Origin: Mactra quadrangularis
Lineage: Eukaryota > Mollusca > Bivalvia > Venerida > Mactridae
Assembly (NCBI GenBank): GCA_025267735.1
Contig: CM046298.1
Location: forward strand, 40,387,917 to 40,451,916
Reading direction: 5' to 3'
Length of the DNA stretch: 64,000 bases
Positions 1-11,719 of this stretch are shown piece after piece (the first letter of the stretch is position 1; every line of letters starts with the position of its first letter). A program made the position numbers and the translations under genes. A model generated the notes under the pieces. It was not told the DNA's origin. It worked only from the letters and a program-made list of their open reading frames with translations, and did not search any database.

Positions 1-120
1 TTTTAATAACGAATAGCGAAATAGTAATTTAGTCATAAAACGAGGTATCACTTCGAGTTATTAAACAGGGCAAGTCCATTTTCAAAGCATAAGGCCTCTA
101 AAAGTAATTATACAATTTAC

Positions 121-559
121 ATGGGCCATGTTTCAGGGCACAAATCTCAAGTTAAAGCGATTTGGATGGGTACTGGCGTATACCACTCGAGAGGTCTGAC
201 CTAGAGCTATAACGTGGGCTTTGTGGCTACCCTGGGAAATTCCGTGGACTTGGGCCAGAGACCACTAAATGTCGGTACTTTCCCTCTTGCATTTAAAATC
301 AGCACTCAGATGGGCCATGTTTCCGTGCTATAATCTAGAGTTAAAGCGATTTGGCCGGGTACTGGCGTATACCACGCAAGAGGTTAGACCTAGGGCTGTC
401 ATGTGGACAAAAGTGCAACCCTGGGGAAATTCCGTGGGCTTGTGCCAAAGACCAATAAATGTCGGTACTTTGCCTGATCCGTATAATATCAGAACTCAGA
501 TGGGCCATGTTTCCGTAAGCGAATCTCGAGTTAAAGCGATTTGGCCGGGTACTGGTGTA
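121..559. repeat. 189-bp tandem repeat, about 2.3 copies
   Basis: Copies begin at 121, 310 and 500, each with ATGGGCCATGTTTC. Each continues through GTTAAAGCGATTTGG, GGTACTGGCGTATACCAC and AAATGTCGGTACTTT. The third copy breaks off near 559. An open frame running through the copies (269-730) is most likely incidental. Confidence 0.85.
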
Positions 560-3365
560 GGAATTGTTGATGAGGGTACAAATGATTTTCTATATTGTAT
601 AGATACTCGTATATGCACCTCAAAACCTTGGACAATTCAATTACAAGCGTTCACATATCAAGAGTGCAATGTATCTAACTTGATTCAATCTGATCAGCAT
701 CTATCACTTGAATATCGAAGCGGAGATTAAAATATCGAAACTGGTATCAAGATTTAAGTAGTTTTGAAGTTAACCATTTCAATTATTAAAATAAAGTTAT
801 TATAGTACTAGAGTTGCATCCGTGTTGCAATCTCTTGGGAAACTAAATGGATCATTATCAGTAAATATCTAACTGAAACTATTGTTATCTATGCATGTAC
901 ATTAGTTTTAACCTTCCTTCTACTTGGATTAGGTCACCGTTTGAAATTAAAGGAAAAGTTGACCGTTTCCAAGAAAAATAATGTCTGTCCTAAAAGGAGT
1001 GCATTGTAGTACAGTCGAGGCTGTCACATGTGATCCTCGAACAGACTTGCAAAAAATGTCACATGTGAGTCTTTTAATACAGTTCGAATGGGGTTCAATT
1101 AACTTGCACTTATAGTGCGTACACATTGAACCCGACCTTACCTTTCTCATTTGCATCTTATTATCATGTACACGTATCCCAGCGAAAATCAATACCACGC
1201 CTACTGTATACTTCGGCTCGTTACGTATTTAAGATAAAATAAGACATGTATAAAGTATACACATCACACATGTAAAACAACTCACGATTCAAATGCAATC
1301 AAACGGGAAACTTGTGTTCTTACATTTTTGAATATAATTGATTATAAAATGGATGGGGGGTGGCGGTTGTGGGGCTAAAACCCACAACATTTGAATTGGT
1401 AGCTAGCCTCATAGTATAATCATCTGGTCCGGTCTATGTGTAATAGACACTCATTGTACGCTTTAAGTGTACTTTAAAATTAATCCCTGTGTTATAATTA
1501 CATTACGATATAATCCGAGCACTAATACTACATTCGTATTCAATGTAATGAATATTCTTGCATAAAGGTCAGGTCGGGGTCAACTTGTACGCACTATACC
1601 GATAAAGTCAATATGTCCATTTACACACATACATTGTATCTCGTCTATAGCGTCTTTACTTTATAACTACCTTATTTTCATATCAAAAATAATAAATAAC
1701 AATTTTAATTCAGGTATTTTTTTAAAAATACGCTTTTTGTACGTCTGTAATGACAGTAAATTTATCCAAAAACAAGTCAATAGTAGCGTAACTTTCAGTT
1801 TTCACGACAAACTTTCATCGACATTGGACATTCGGTTCAGCAAAATGAAATATTTTACTGGACCTTATGAAAGTTTACTGGACCACAATAAACATTACTT
1901 CTAGTCATCAGGCTTTCTAACTAATACTATGCACAAATAGCCTCGGTCGATTTATTGAAAATGTTTGTCCAAGACAACCTCTTGAGAAATCAGGTCAATT
2001 GGTTTCAGTAGAAATCAATATGAAACAGTTGTTATCTACTCACTTACGTAACTATACGTGTTGATCAAGTGTGTCACTTTTGCTATCCCAATTTTTTTGC
2101 TAACTTCAGCGACGTTAAACATTCACCATGCCAGTTGGTACAATAATTTGATTTGGTCAGTAAATTAGTGTTTACCACAACATCAAACTTCGTTCAGAAG
2201 TCATGTCTCATTGTTGTGAGTAAAATTCTTAGTTTCCTTTACATATGAACAGGAAAACATTGTATAACAAAGTTGCATTATACTATTGAAAATCCTTTAT
2301 AGTTAACATGACAATTCAACACAATGCTATTTTGAGTTACATTAAGATTATACTTAACTGTTTTTTGTTTGCCGTGACAATCACATTGCTGCATTTCGCA
2401 GCAATTTTTTACTTGTTGTCTATAGTATGGCAAACCCCTGGTAGAAAGATGGGCTGGCGTTCGTGAAGGCAGGCCCCCCAGTGTCATTAACAATTGTGTC
2501 TAGGTTTTTTATCTTAATTATCTGTCATTTGTGGCCAGAACTTAAGCAAACTGTATACAATGATAGCATACCATGTGAAAAGCAGAACTATGAAATAACC
2601 ATACCCCCCCCCCACCTTGCTTCATTATAAGATTGTTGCCCATTGTAATTTTTGCTTTAAAGTTTTATTAGTATATTTTAGGGCTAATTTTCTTCAGGCA
2701 TTTACGAAGCTTTACACCATGAATGTTTATACCATGAAAGGATAATAATATCATAAATATGCTATAACTTTGTCTGCTTCTTGCTTAATGTTTGATTATT
2801 GCCATTTATCTATCTTTCCATGAACAATTCATGTTATAATTTTTTCCTCTTTGCTGCTTTGGTTGCTGTAAAAACCAAAAGAGAACTGTATTCTTACATA
2901 TTTTTTCTCAATTTACCTTCACAGGGTAAATCTGGCTTGAATGTGGTTTCCACTTAACTGTCTAAACCATGATCATTTTGGTGAAATCATATAATAGATT
3001 TTAGTAATGATAAATTTCACATATGATTTCATATAACCAAATACACCATCAGTTTGGGGGTAAAAAATGGAATATTAGTCTGATGTGCACCATATAAACT
3101 TTTCATTTAGAACAGTTGTACTATACAAAAATGTTTAAAAAAACTACTCTGGAATACCAACAATACCTTAGCTGTAACAATATGACAATAACATGGCATG
3201 TGGTATACATTATATCTTTAATGCGCCTAGTAACTTTATGCAGAATTGTAGTGGCAGATATTGAACCTTTAAATTCTGATAAAATGAAAGGACCCAGATA
3301 AGTCATGTCTTGTATACATACATGTATAAACATTTCATAATATTTCCAACTTGAACTTCGTGTCA
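560..3365. other. Non-coding stretch, no gene seen
   Basis: AT-rich sequence with only short scattered open frames on both strands. A C-rich run lies near 2600. Around 1850-1910 the motif 'tttactggacc...gaaagtttactggacc' recurs at 56.5 kb and so is repeat-derived. No splice-bounded exon was found. Confidence 0.5.
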
Positions 3366-3581
3366 CAGTTTGAGTAGTTAAACCACAGTAAGATTATTTT
3401 AATTACATGTTTTCAATACATTTTAACTTTTATTTAAATATTTAATTTTCAAATTGTGATAAAAAAAACGAATAGTGTGACACATAACTAAAAACCCGTT
3501 TCAAGTAAAAACGAACCGGTTACACACATAAAATTTGTATTGCAATATAAACTTGTATATCCGGTAACTGTTACACCCCTA
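3366..3581 (-). mobile_element. hAT-like MITE, truncated copy
   Basis: The right end (GTTACACCCCTA at 3570-3581) and the internal AACCGGTT / 'ttgcaatat' segments match, in reverse orientation, the left half of the complete elements at 6521, 43569 and 53313. The opposite terminal repeat is missing, so this is a fragment. Confidence 0.6.
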
Positions 3582-6460
3582 CAAAATACCATAACATGGC
3601 ATTCAATTTCAGTTAAAAATCTGCCGGTCCTATATTCCCTAAATAAGACAACATTAACATCCATCTGGCTGATAATATCTTGTAAAACAGAACAGATACT
3701 TCATTAAAGGGCATGAGCAATACTCATCACCCAAATAAATACCCACCTCTTTCACTTGAAAAAGATAAAACTAACAGAAATGGCACTGTATACCATTCAT
3801 AATTGTCCTTTACATGTAAATTAAGTTTGATAACATGGCTGCCATGTTTTAGTCAGTGATTGTTTAAGCAGATAAATTGAAAGGCATATGTTTATTCCAT
3901 TTTTGTTTAGTTAGAAAACTTTTGGATAGCATGGTTTTCAACCATAACTGACTGACAATCTTTTTTAGACAAGGAATTTCTATTTAAACATGATGGGGAC
4001 ATGCTGTTCCAAATTGTAGGTATCAATATCTAAGTCATTTATGTTTTGTATACAGCTGTTAGTGGAGCAGAGATGTGGCCTTACTGTGTTTGTTTATTCA
4101 TGACCTTACATTCTAGTTTTGGCTTTTAGTAAATCTGAATGGGTCGGACGCGTTAGAGAATTTGTCCATTTATGATTGGGGACCTCTTGGCTCTTGCAGG
4201 AGATGAGATAGCCTTAAACCTGGGAAGAATAGATCTCAGATTAACACATTTATGTTGTAGACAAGACCCTTGATTGCTACCACTCTTGACTCCAAATATC
4301 TCTGATATATTTCCATCAAATTGAACATTACTTTGAATAAGTTTATGTGCACAGACAATTTAAGGCAACCGTTTTTACATATTTTCAGTGCTAAATACAT
4401 GTATGTCAAGCAATTGTTTCATGTCATACTCTTATATCTTTGTAAATACATTTAAACATGCTTGTCATCGATGATAGCATTTATATAATTCAATTAATTA
4501 CGTGATGAAGGCCTATACAATAAGCCTTGATTGTTATACATCATGTAACATGTATAAATATGTGAAGAAGGTTGTTATGCAAATTAAGCTAGCATTACAT
4601 CAATTAGTTTTTCGATTGTATAAAGTACATTTCTTACTGTATAATGGAGTCATTGAATGCAGAAAAAATGGGGCAAAATGGAAAAATGACCGAATTACAG
4701 TTACTGAAAAGTACTAGCATCTAAGACCTCATTTTGGGAAGTAGTAACTGAAGTGGAAATTTGAGGCTGAAAAGAGCAAAAAATGCTCTACCTCAGTGTT
4801 GCCATGGTAAATAGAATAAGGGTCTAAAAGAAATTGTTCTAAAGTTAACACACCCAGGGAATACCTTTGCCAAGTTGCAATCAATAAGTAATGAAAAATG
4901 AGCGTCTTAAAATAGCTTTATTGCATTACTTAAATTGCAAAAATATGGACAATTTTCACCCATGCCCCAATCAGAAAAGGGTTAAATGGTTATGATTTAT
5001 AAAGAATTTTGTCTTAATTTGTTTTATTTCTAACCTATTGCTCTAAGAATATTTAAACTTGTGTGTATCACTCAAAGTTTTCAACAAGATGTAGGAAAAA
5101 AGGGAATTCACTCGATAAAATCATTGTTTTTAACTATGGCGGCCATTTTGAATAATAGAAAATGGTGTTATATACCCACAATAGTTATAATATCATTGAA
5201 AAATGTTCTAAACATGATTTAACTTCTATAATAATTGATTTGCATTCAAAATCATCAATAAATACAGCCATGAAGTCGTCTATTATGGATAAGTGCAATC
5301 AAAATTGGCGGCCATTTGAAAATTCAAGATGGCTGCCAAACCGGAAGTGTGAAAATTTGAGGATGATACTTTTTTTACTCAGCACATCTCACTCTTTGAA
5401 AGAAACATACTTTATAAAAGTATAGTATAATGGTTTTTTTAATTCACCATTCGCCATATACTAACTACTTTAAAGAAACATTTCCTTTAAATGCTAAAAC
5501 AAAATTGTATTTCGTAAAAACAAAATATCATTTTGTAAAAACGAAATAAATTTTCGTAAAAACGAAATAATTGCGAAATAGAAATCGTATATTATGATGT
5601 CACTTATGGGACGCCGTATCGTATCTACTAGTAGATCTAGTTTCTCTATCAGTGTTATACCAGAAGATAGGTAGATATGTAGATTGCTTGCTGGCAGTAA
5701 GAACTAGTCTAAACTGACCTTGAATTATTGTACAAAAGCCAAGTTCTGCTGCTGATTATTTTTTCTACAATCGTGTCTGGTGATATGTATCATATAATTA
5801 AAGACGGTGATAGAAAATACATATTTATTAATTATATGTATCCCCCTTGATGATCCTGATAAATAAATTCCAATTTTATTGAAATTCCGTTACATGTAAT
5901 ACGCGATCTACTCCACTTGTCTGTTGCCTAAGCATTTTGCTACGTTTCCCTTCATCCCCTGGTACATGTACCCTCGATTTGACATCGCTTGCTTATTCCT
6001 TTTGGAGTAAAAATGGTACAAAGGACAAAGCGCTTGGTAGCGACTTCCTTACTAAACGAGCTCCACAGGTGACATTATAAAAATAAGGTTACAGTGCCCC
6101 AGTCTAATGTTACAATACTAAATAATACATATTAAAAGGTATTTAGTTATGTAAATGTCATTTGCAATCTTTTATACAGAAAATGGCTTTAACTCCGTAC
6201 ATCAACACATTAGTTAAGCTAATTTTGGCGATCCTCTCACCTAACCAGCTTGACTTTAACTATTTCATTTCTTCTCGCTTATCCTTCTACAAAAAACTTC
6301 TCCGATTAGAAAGTAACAGCGATGTCGAATATTAGAGGAGATGCATGACGTACTGCGGTCAGAAATCCGGCAAACTAGGGTTGCCAGATTGGAAACCAAG
6401 TGTGTTAACCATTGCATCTCGCCAATGAAAAGTAAGCACGCATATTGGTAAAGTTTATTC
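3582..6460. other. Non-coding stretch with repeat debris
   Basis: No gene seen. Around 5105-5345 there are repeated 'ggcggccatttt' motifs. At 5500-5620 a series of 'tttcgtaaaaacgaaata' motifs ends in 'tcacttatgggacgccgtat', reminiscent of the palindromic element at 52371. These look like decayed transposon fragments. Confidence 0.4.
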
Positions 6461-6470
6461 AATTGTTAGT

Positions 6471-6972
6471 GGCACTAACAATGACCCCGCTGATTTAAAT
6501 ACTCGATTATTGATAATGAGTAGGGGTGTAACGGTTAACCGATATACCGGTTAATATTGCAATACGAGTTGTAACGGTTTTTAACCGGTTCGTTTTTGCT
6601 TGAACCGGTTTTGTATAGTTGTGAGTCATACTGCTTGTTTTTATCAGAATCTGGTAGTTAAATGTTTAAATAAATGCTAAAATGTATTGAATACTTGAAA
6701 TAATCTTACTTAGCTTTTAAAGGTTAAACCTTTAGTCAATTGATAGAAAAAATTTCAATATGTGTGCTATGCTGATCTAATTATGACGAGGTACATGTAT
6801 TAATTAATGCTTTGCGTGTCTAAGCGAAAAAACGGTACGTATTGCAATATATTGCAATACGGGTTTTGCATATTGCAATATATTGCAATACGATTTTTAC
6901 CGTATTGTTACACCCCTAATAATGAGTACAGAAATACTGAATAGAGTATTTAAGTAAGCGGGGTTAATGCAT
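6471..6972. mobile_element. Short palindromic element split by a later insertion
   Basis: The left part (CCCCGCTGATTTAAATACTC at 6485) and right part (GAGTATTTAAGTAAGCGGGG near 6944-6963) are inverted complements of one another. They are separated by the 398-bp element at 6521-6918. Related uninterrupted copies lie at 8511, 9090 and 10241. Confidence 0.6.
6521..6918 (+). mobile_element. hAT-like MITE with 8-bp target duplication
   Basis: The element begins TAGGGGTGTAACGGTTAACC and ends GTTACACCCCTA. It is flanked by a perfect 8-bp direct repeat ATAATGAG (6513-6520 and 6919-6926), the length typical of hAT transposases. It carries internal AACCGGTT and repeated 'tattgcaata' motifs and no coding capacity. 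It sits inside another palindromic element. Confidence 0.85.
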
Positions 6973-8100
6973 GCTTGTGTCACGGAGAGTTGAATGCAGT
7001 TTATCAATAATATCCATATAAATAATACAAAAAAACTACTGAAGACACGGTAAGAACACTCTCGCCATTATTAATTTGTACAACAATAATATGACTAAGC
7101 TCATGATTGAAACTCTAGACATGTCTTGAGGCTAACTCATATCTTATTACTTCTTTATTTATTGTTGTAACTGGCGGGGAAGATCAATTGAGATGAACGA
7201 TGTATACCATGATTGATGGATCTTGTATATGTAGTAAAAATATGTATGTCCGTACATCGGTGTGTCAGCACAAAACTATCGTACATCTTAGTTTATTTAT
7301 ATGTAGTTACACTGGTTATGCGCTGGCTGATGACCATGTATTCAGAAGAGGTGATCTCGAGGCAACAAGGTTAGAAAAGTGTTAAATGATGTAGAAATAT
7401 TGAAAAATGATAATGAAATGCCTAAAATATTCAGTAATCATTCATTCGTGGACAATCTTTATAAAATCACGAATTTGAATTCTTTATTGAAAAGTTATAA
7501 GTTGTACTAGCATAATGCTTTCAAACTGGTTGTAAATCTTATATTCTACTAAATTACGTTAAAATATTGATAAATGCCAACATTCATAAGATTTTTTTAT
7601 ATATTTTTGTTAAGTAAACTAATAGTTCTATTCATAGAGCCTGTAAGTATTGTCGTGTCAAGTTTTAATTTCTTATTGTTACCTTAAACATTACTGACAA
7701 TTTTGCCAAATACTGTATCTAAGTATAAAGTAAATAGAACAACAAGACCAGTTTATTTGTACTGAATACATGATTTGTCAGAAACGCGAAAAATTTCAAC
7801 AAACAGCATAATAAATGCAGCCTTGGTACAAACCATTATAAAATTGAAAACGATATTAGAACATCAAAATTTTTATCTGGCTCCAATATGTATATGTGTT
7901 CACTGCATGTATAAGATGGTTCAATGAGACGGATAATTATATAATAAACGTACATGTATGCTTAAGACTAAGTGTATTCACGGAAACGTGTAAGTGGCGA
8001 GAATTAAGTATTTTAAGAGAAGCTCTTAATACCTCTAATTACAGTATTCAGCGATTAGTAAACATTGAAGCGTTAGTTATTTCTTCCTGGCGAGCACCAA
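6973..8100. other. Non-coding stretch, no gene seen
   Basis: AT-rich, with only short open frames and no exon-like structure. Confidence 0.4.
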
Positions 8101-8103
8101 GAA

Positions 8104-8222
8104 CTTTAGGTCATAGACCGAATAATTGGAACCAGCTCATCTAAGGCTATAGATTGAATAATTGGCACCAACTAATCTGGCGCTATGGACTGAATAATTA
8201 TCACAAGTAATCTAAGGCTAGC
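8104..8222. repeat. ~37-bp tandem repeat, about 3 copies
   Basis: Diverged units of the form 'ctataga[ct][tc]gaataattggcaccaacta atct' follow each other from 8104 to 8222. Confidence 0.6.
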
Positions 8223-8507
8223 CTACAGAAATAACATAAACAGTATGATAACCTGTAATAATTATGATAAACGATAAAGTAATCCTACATAACACAACAT
8301 CAATATAATTATCATCTGATAATAAAACTATAATTAAGTGAGTAAACTTATCTATATCCAAAACACTATTAAATTTTCTTGCTTTAGTTAGGGGGCGGAG
8401 GGCATAATATATGAAGCTTTATAGAGCAAATTGAGCCCATATGTGCACTTTTACAATAATATATTTCTCTTCATTTATTCAAAGATATTGTTAAATTTTA
8501 TTCAACT

Positions 8508-8580
8508 GTCAGTGGTGCATACATTAAATCCAGCAGAAATACTGTTATGAATATCTAAATCAGCGGAGTAAATCAATCTG
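8508..8580. mobile_element. Short palindromic element (CCGCTGATTT family)
   Basis: It begins CAGTGGTGCATACATTAAAT and ends ATCTAAATCAGCGGAGT. The ends match the copies at 9090 and 10241. Non-coding. Confidence 0.5.
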
Positions 8581-9087
8581 ATTAAAACCCGATCTAAAAT
8601 TTTCCGCTCGCCTACTCGCTAATTTAGATCTGGCCTTTTTCAAACGAGGGTCACGTTCAAGTGACATTTTCTCATCATAATATTAATGACGAAATTGTTA
8701 TGATACGTAACTTGTTTACATTGTCTACGTCACGCAATTTGAAATGAGCCGTCCAATCGCATCAGACAGTGAAAAATACCGCTGTTAAACTAGCTTGCAA
8801 ACCTTGGTCTAAAAATAGAAATTACGAAATCAAAATGTTATTAATAGTGTTTCGTCTAGATGAAAGCTACGCATTGATTGGTCGTCACAAAGTTCATCTC
8901 GACGTGACCTTCCACGGAGACAGTAGAGATACTGTACGACAGCGGTCTACAGGATATCTGTTTACGGATATTGCGGAGTTAATGTATGTACCACTGACAG
9001 TTGAAAGAATTCAACTATGCCATCATAGCTACACAGTTCTTGGTACGTTTAAAAATAAGATGTATTCATAAAGTTTACTCATCTCTC

Positions 9088-9192
9088 AGTGGTGCATACA
9101 TTAACCCTGCTGATTTTAATACTCACTACAGTAGTTCTTTACGCACTATCGATGTTTCCGAGTATTTAAATCAGCGAGGTCAATATATGCAC
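9088..9192. mobile_element. Short palindromic element (CCGCTGATTT family)
   Basis: It starts GTGGTGCATACATTAACCCT, runs through GCTGATTTTAATACTCAC, and ends GAGTATTTAAATCAGCGAGG. The two ends are inverted complements. Non-coding. Confidence 0.6.
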
Positions 9193-9570
9193 AACTGGAA
9201 GCTAGTTGAATAAAACTTACAATATTTACGTATAAACATTCTCATACATACAATTTTATTTTTCATTATGAAACCAAAATTTGACATAAGAATCTTCGAA
9301 CGTCACAGAATGTGAACAGATGAAAATTAATCAGAAACTATATGGTCTGTATAAGTACGATACCAGTCATGTTTGTAATAAAAATATACAGAGATCTGTT
9401 TCCAGCTGTGCAGCATCTTTTATTACATTATTGTAATATAGAAACCATATGTTTGTTATTGAGCTTATTGTAATTTGAATATTAAAACTTGTTATCTAAG
9501 TAATATGAAAATTTATGTTTTGCGTACTCGATCGGTTTACAAAATGCATGTATGTATGTATACAAATAAG

Positions 9571-9635
9571 GAGTTGGCATGGCAGAGTGGTTACGACGTT
9601 GGACTGGTAATAATTGGATAGCCAACTTCAACATG
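9571..9635 (+). repeat. tRNA-Ser-like SINE head, fragment
   Basis: GGCAGAGTGGTTACGACGTTGGACTGG resembles the A-box half of a serine tRNA and is followed by 'ttggatagccaac'. The same GGATAGCCA-containing head recurs at 19651 and 24701. No intact cloverleaf can be drawn, so this is a retroposon remnant and not a functional tRNA. Confidence 0.5.
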
Positions 9636-10238
9636 TTTGTGTTTTTTTTTAATACATATTTTATGAAAATGTCGGATAACAGGCATATACCGCCATGGTT
9701 CGAATGTTATTGAAAACCTGCCTCGTTTTTTTAGCAAGAAACTTTATCCTATTACTTCGATCAGTACTAGCCGAGAGGCCATTATTAAAGTGAACTCAAA
9801 AGTAATTAATCTAAGTTGTAAGACATTGTTTCACAATCGAGCTAAAATTAATTACTATAAACTGTATACATGTAAGTTAGTGCTTTATTATTTTTCTTGT
9901 GTTTTATTCATTAGTGTAGTTGCCATGGTGACAAGTGTGAATGCAATTATATTTGCACTACTAATAATATTGTTTGTACCAATCCTAACATATGTTATAC
10001 CCTAAGACTCCCTCTGGACTTACACCTCAAGTATCTATCATCCGGAACATGCTAATGATAATAGTACGTTTCTGCTTCATGTATAATTGCTTTGGTGATT
10101 CACTGAATGCGGTTAATGTTTTCGAGATAATGATTCGCAAATATAAGGTGCTTTCTTTTACCATTTCTTCGTCATCTTCTTTTATTATTGTGCAAAGTTT
10201 CGACTGGAACACCGTAGCTTTGATGGTTCAATGTGGAC

Positions 10239-10337
10239 ACCAGTGGCGCATACATTAATTCTGACGATTTTAATATATTCATATTGATCGTGAGTACAAA
10301 AATACTGTAGTGAATATTTAAATCAGCGGAGTCACAA
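10239..10337. mobile_element. Short palindromic element (CCGCTGATTT family)
   Basis: It runs from CAGTGGCGCATACATTAATT to GAATATTTAAATCAGCGGAG. Inverted ends match the 8508 and 9088 copies. Confidence 0.55.
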
Positions 10338-10762
10338 AATTGAACAATAGAGAACGTATGTATGTAAAACAATTAATGTAGATATTTACACCTTCCTTCA
10401 TTGAAGAGAAAAAAGGAAAAAAAGTCTCACTGCCCTGTTTCATAAACCTGCAAATTTAGTACACATTTACTACAAAAAAAACCACACCAACAATAGAGCA
10501 AACATTTATATAAGTACAGAAATGTGATTTTTATTGCTAAAACATTAATAATAAAATAGATATTGCAGTTAAGGTAAATCATTGTTTTTGTATTTTCACT
10601 ATGCGATGTTAAAATACATAAAAACAATACGTCAAACGAAGTGTCAGCAGTGAGTTGTATTTTATTCACAGATAGGGGGCGTTGTTGTATAAACTAAGAG
10701 TATAGAGCTTGTTTGTTCGGTGAAGGCAAGTAATATACAGGTATTTCTTGTGTGGCTTTGAG

Positions 10763-10778
10763 AGTATAATATATATAC
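10763..10778 (+). promoter_or_regulatory. Possible TATA box for KY-like gene
   Basis: An A/T-only run (TATAATATATATACAG) lies about 130 bp upstream of the ATG at 10900. Position and composition fit a TATA box, but the transcription start is unknown and such runs are common in this AT-rich DNA. Confidence 0.25.
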
Positions 10779-10899
10779 AGTGAAGAAACAGAGTTACATT
10801 AAACTGTAAGGAAAAGTAGTACCACGTGTGAGGATATTATACAAAATAACTTAAGGATTTTATATTTCGCTCGTGGATAAATTCTAAAATTTGGAAATA

Positions 10900-11574
10900 A
10901 TGGCTGACGACGATATCCCATACTTAACCGAAGGTTATCTCGGAGAACAGGCTAAATTCAGTCCTTACGAACTGGTCACGGTATCACACCCAGACCCGGT
11001 GATCCGACTGGACACAAATAAGGTGGAAATTGTCATAGGAATGAAAACACCGACAAGATTTACGACGAAATTTAAGAGAATGGATCCAATTCAGGAAATG
11101 AACAGTTGTGTTTTTGCTCAGAACATGGGTGACTCGATGCACTTTAATATTGCTGTATCACAAACCGGTTTCTACAAGTTTGAAATCTATGCTCTACCAA
11201 GTGGTCAAGCTGGCCCTAACTTCATCAACGTCTACAACTATCTTCTCCACGTGAAATTAGTTGATGCTTACGTTGAACCATACCCAAAACAATATCCAGC
11301 CTGGAAGCAAAATGGCTGCTTTGTGTTCGAGCCCATGATGCTCCAGAAAAGTGTAGGATACGGAGTGAACTTCCGGTATTTTATTCCTAAGGCTATAGAT
11401 GTTCAAGTGAAAGCCGGTGAGGATTGGTATAAATTAGAGCAAGTTCAACCCAACATATATGAGACTTATGTGGACTTTGCTACGACGAATTATCCACCTG
11501 GAACCAAAGTTAAACTGAATGTTAAGTTTGGAAGAAGTAACAAATATGATATTCTTTTAGAATATACCATTTAA
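10900..11574 (+). CDS. Kyphoscoliosis peptidase (KY)/hillarin-like protein, peptidase domain absent
   Basis: Single-exon frame of 224 residues. The start is the ATG at 10900 (GAAATAATGG). The open frame extends only three codons further upstream and has no in-frame Met there. Residues about 25-120 (containing VSHPDPVIRL, NSCVFAQNMGDS and GFYKFEIYALP) and about 128-224 (QYPAWKQNGCFVFEP ... ending DILLEYTI) read as the two beta-rich accessory domains found C-terminal to the transglutaminase-like core of KY, hillarin and C. elegans LTD-1 proteins. That core, with its Cys-His-Asp triad, is not encoded here. There is no signal peptide or membrane segment, so a cytosolic, perhaps cytoskeleton-bound scaffold role is inferred. 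An AATAAA follows 120 bp after the stop. It could be a lineage-specific peptidase-less paralogue, an old retrocopy, or the last exon of a longer gene. Family call confident; function not. Confidence 0.8.
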   Translation: MADDDIPYLTEGYLGEQAKFSPYELVTVSHPDPVIRLDTNKVEIVIGMKTPTRFTTKFKRMDPIQEMNSCVFAQNMGDSMHFNIAVSQTGFYKFEIYALPSGQAGPNFINVYNYLLHVKLVDAYVEPYPKQYPAWKQNGCFVFEPMMLQKSVGYGVNFRYFIPKAIDVQVKAGEDWYKLEQVQPNIYETYVDFATTNYPPGTKVKLNVKFGRSNKYDILLEYTI

Positions 11575-11693
11575 AGTTGGAACATAGGTGCTGCTATAGA
11601 GATTTATATTAAATACATGTATTTGATCACTCAATCACATCTAAAAGAGTTTTGCTAGACACCGTTTGAATATGGATTAAAGATAATACATTG

Positions 11694-11699
11694 AATAAA
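11694..11699 (+). terminator. Polyadenylation signal of KY-like gene
   Basis: AATAAA 120 bp past the stop codon, in the expected position for a short 3' UTR. Confidence 0.6.
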
Positions 11700-11719
11700 A
11701 ATCTGCTGACTGTGGCTGA

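Noticed and set aside
269..730. 153-codon open frame (+)
   Set aside because: It runs through the 189-bp tandem repeat and beyond, has no domain or splice context, and its repeats are not a multiple of three in register.
8769..9213. Two overlapping frames (+), 100 and 70 codons
   Set aside because: The second is largely repeat element; the first shows no domain, signal or splice sites.
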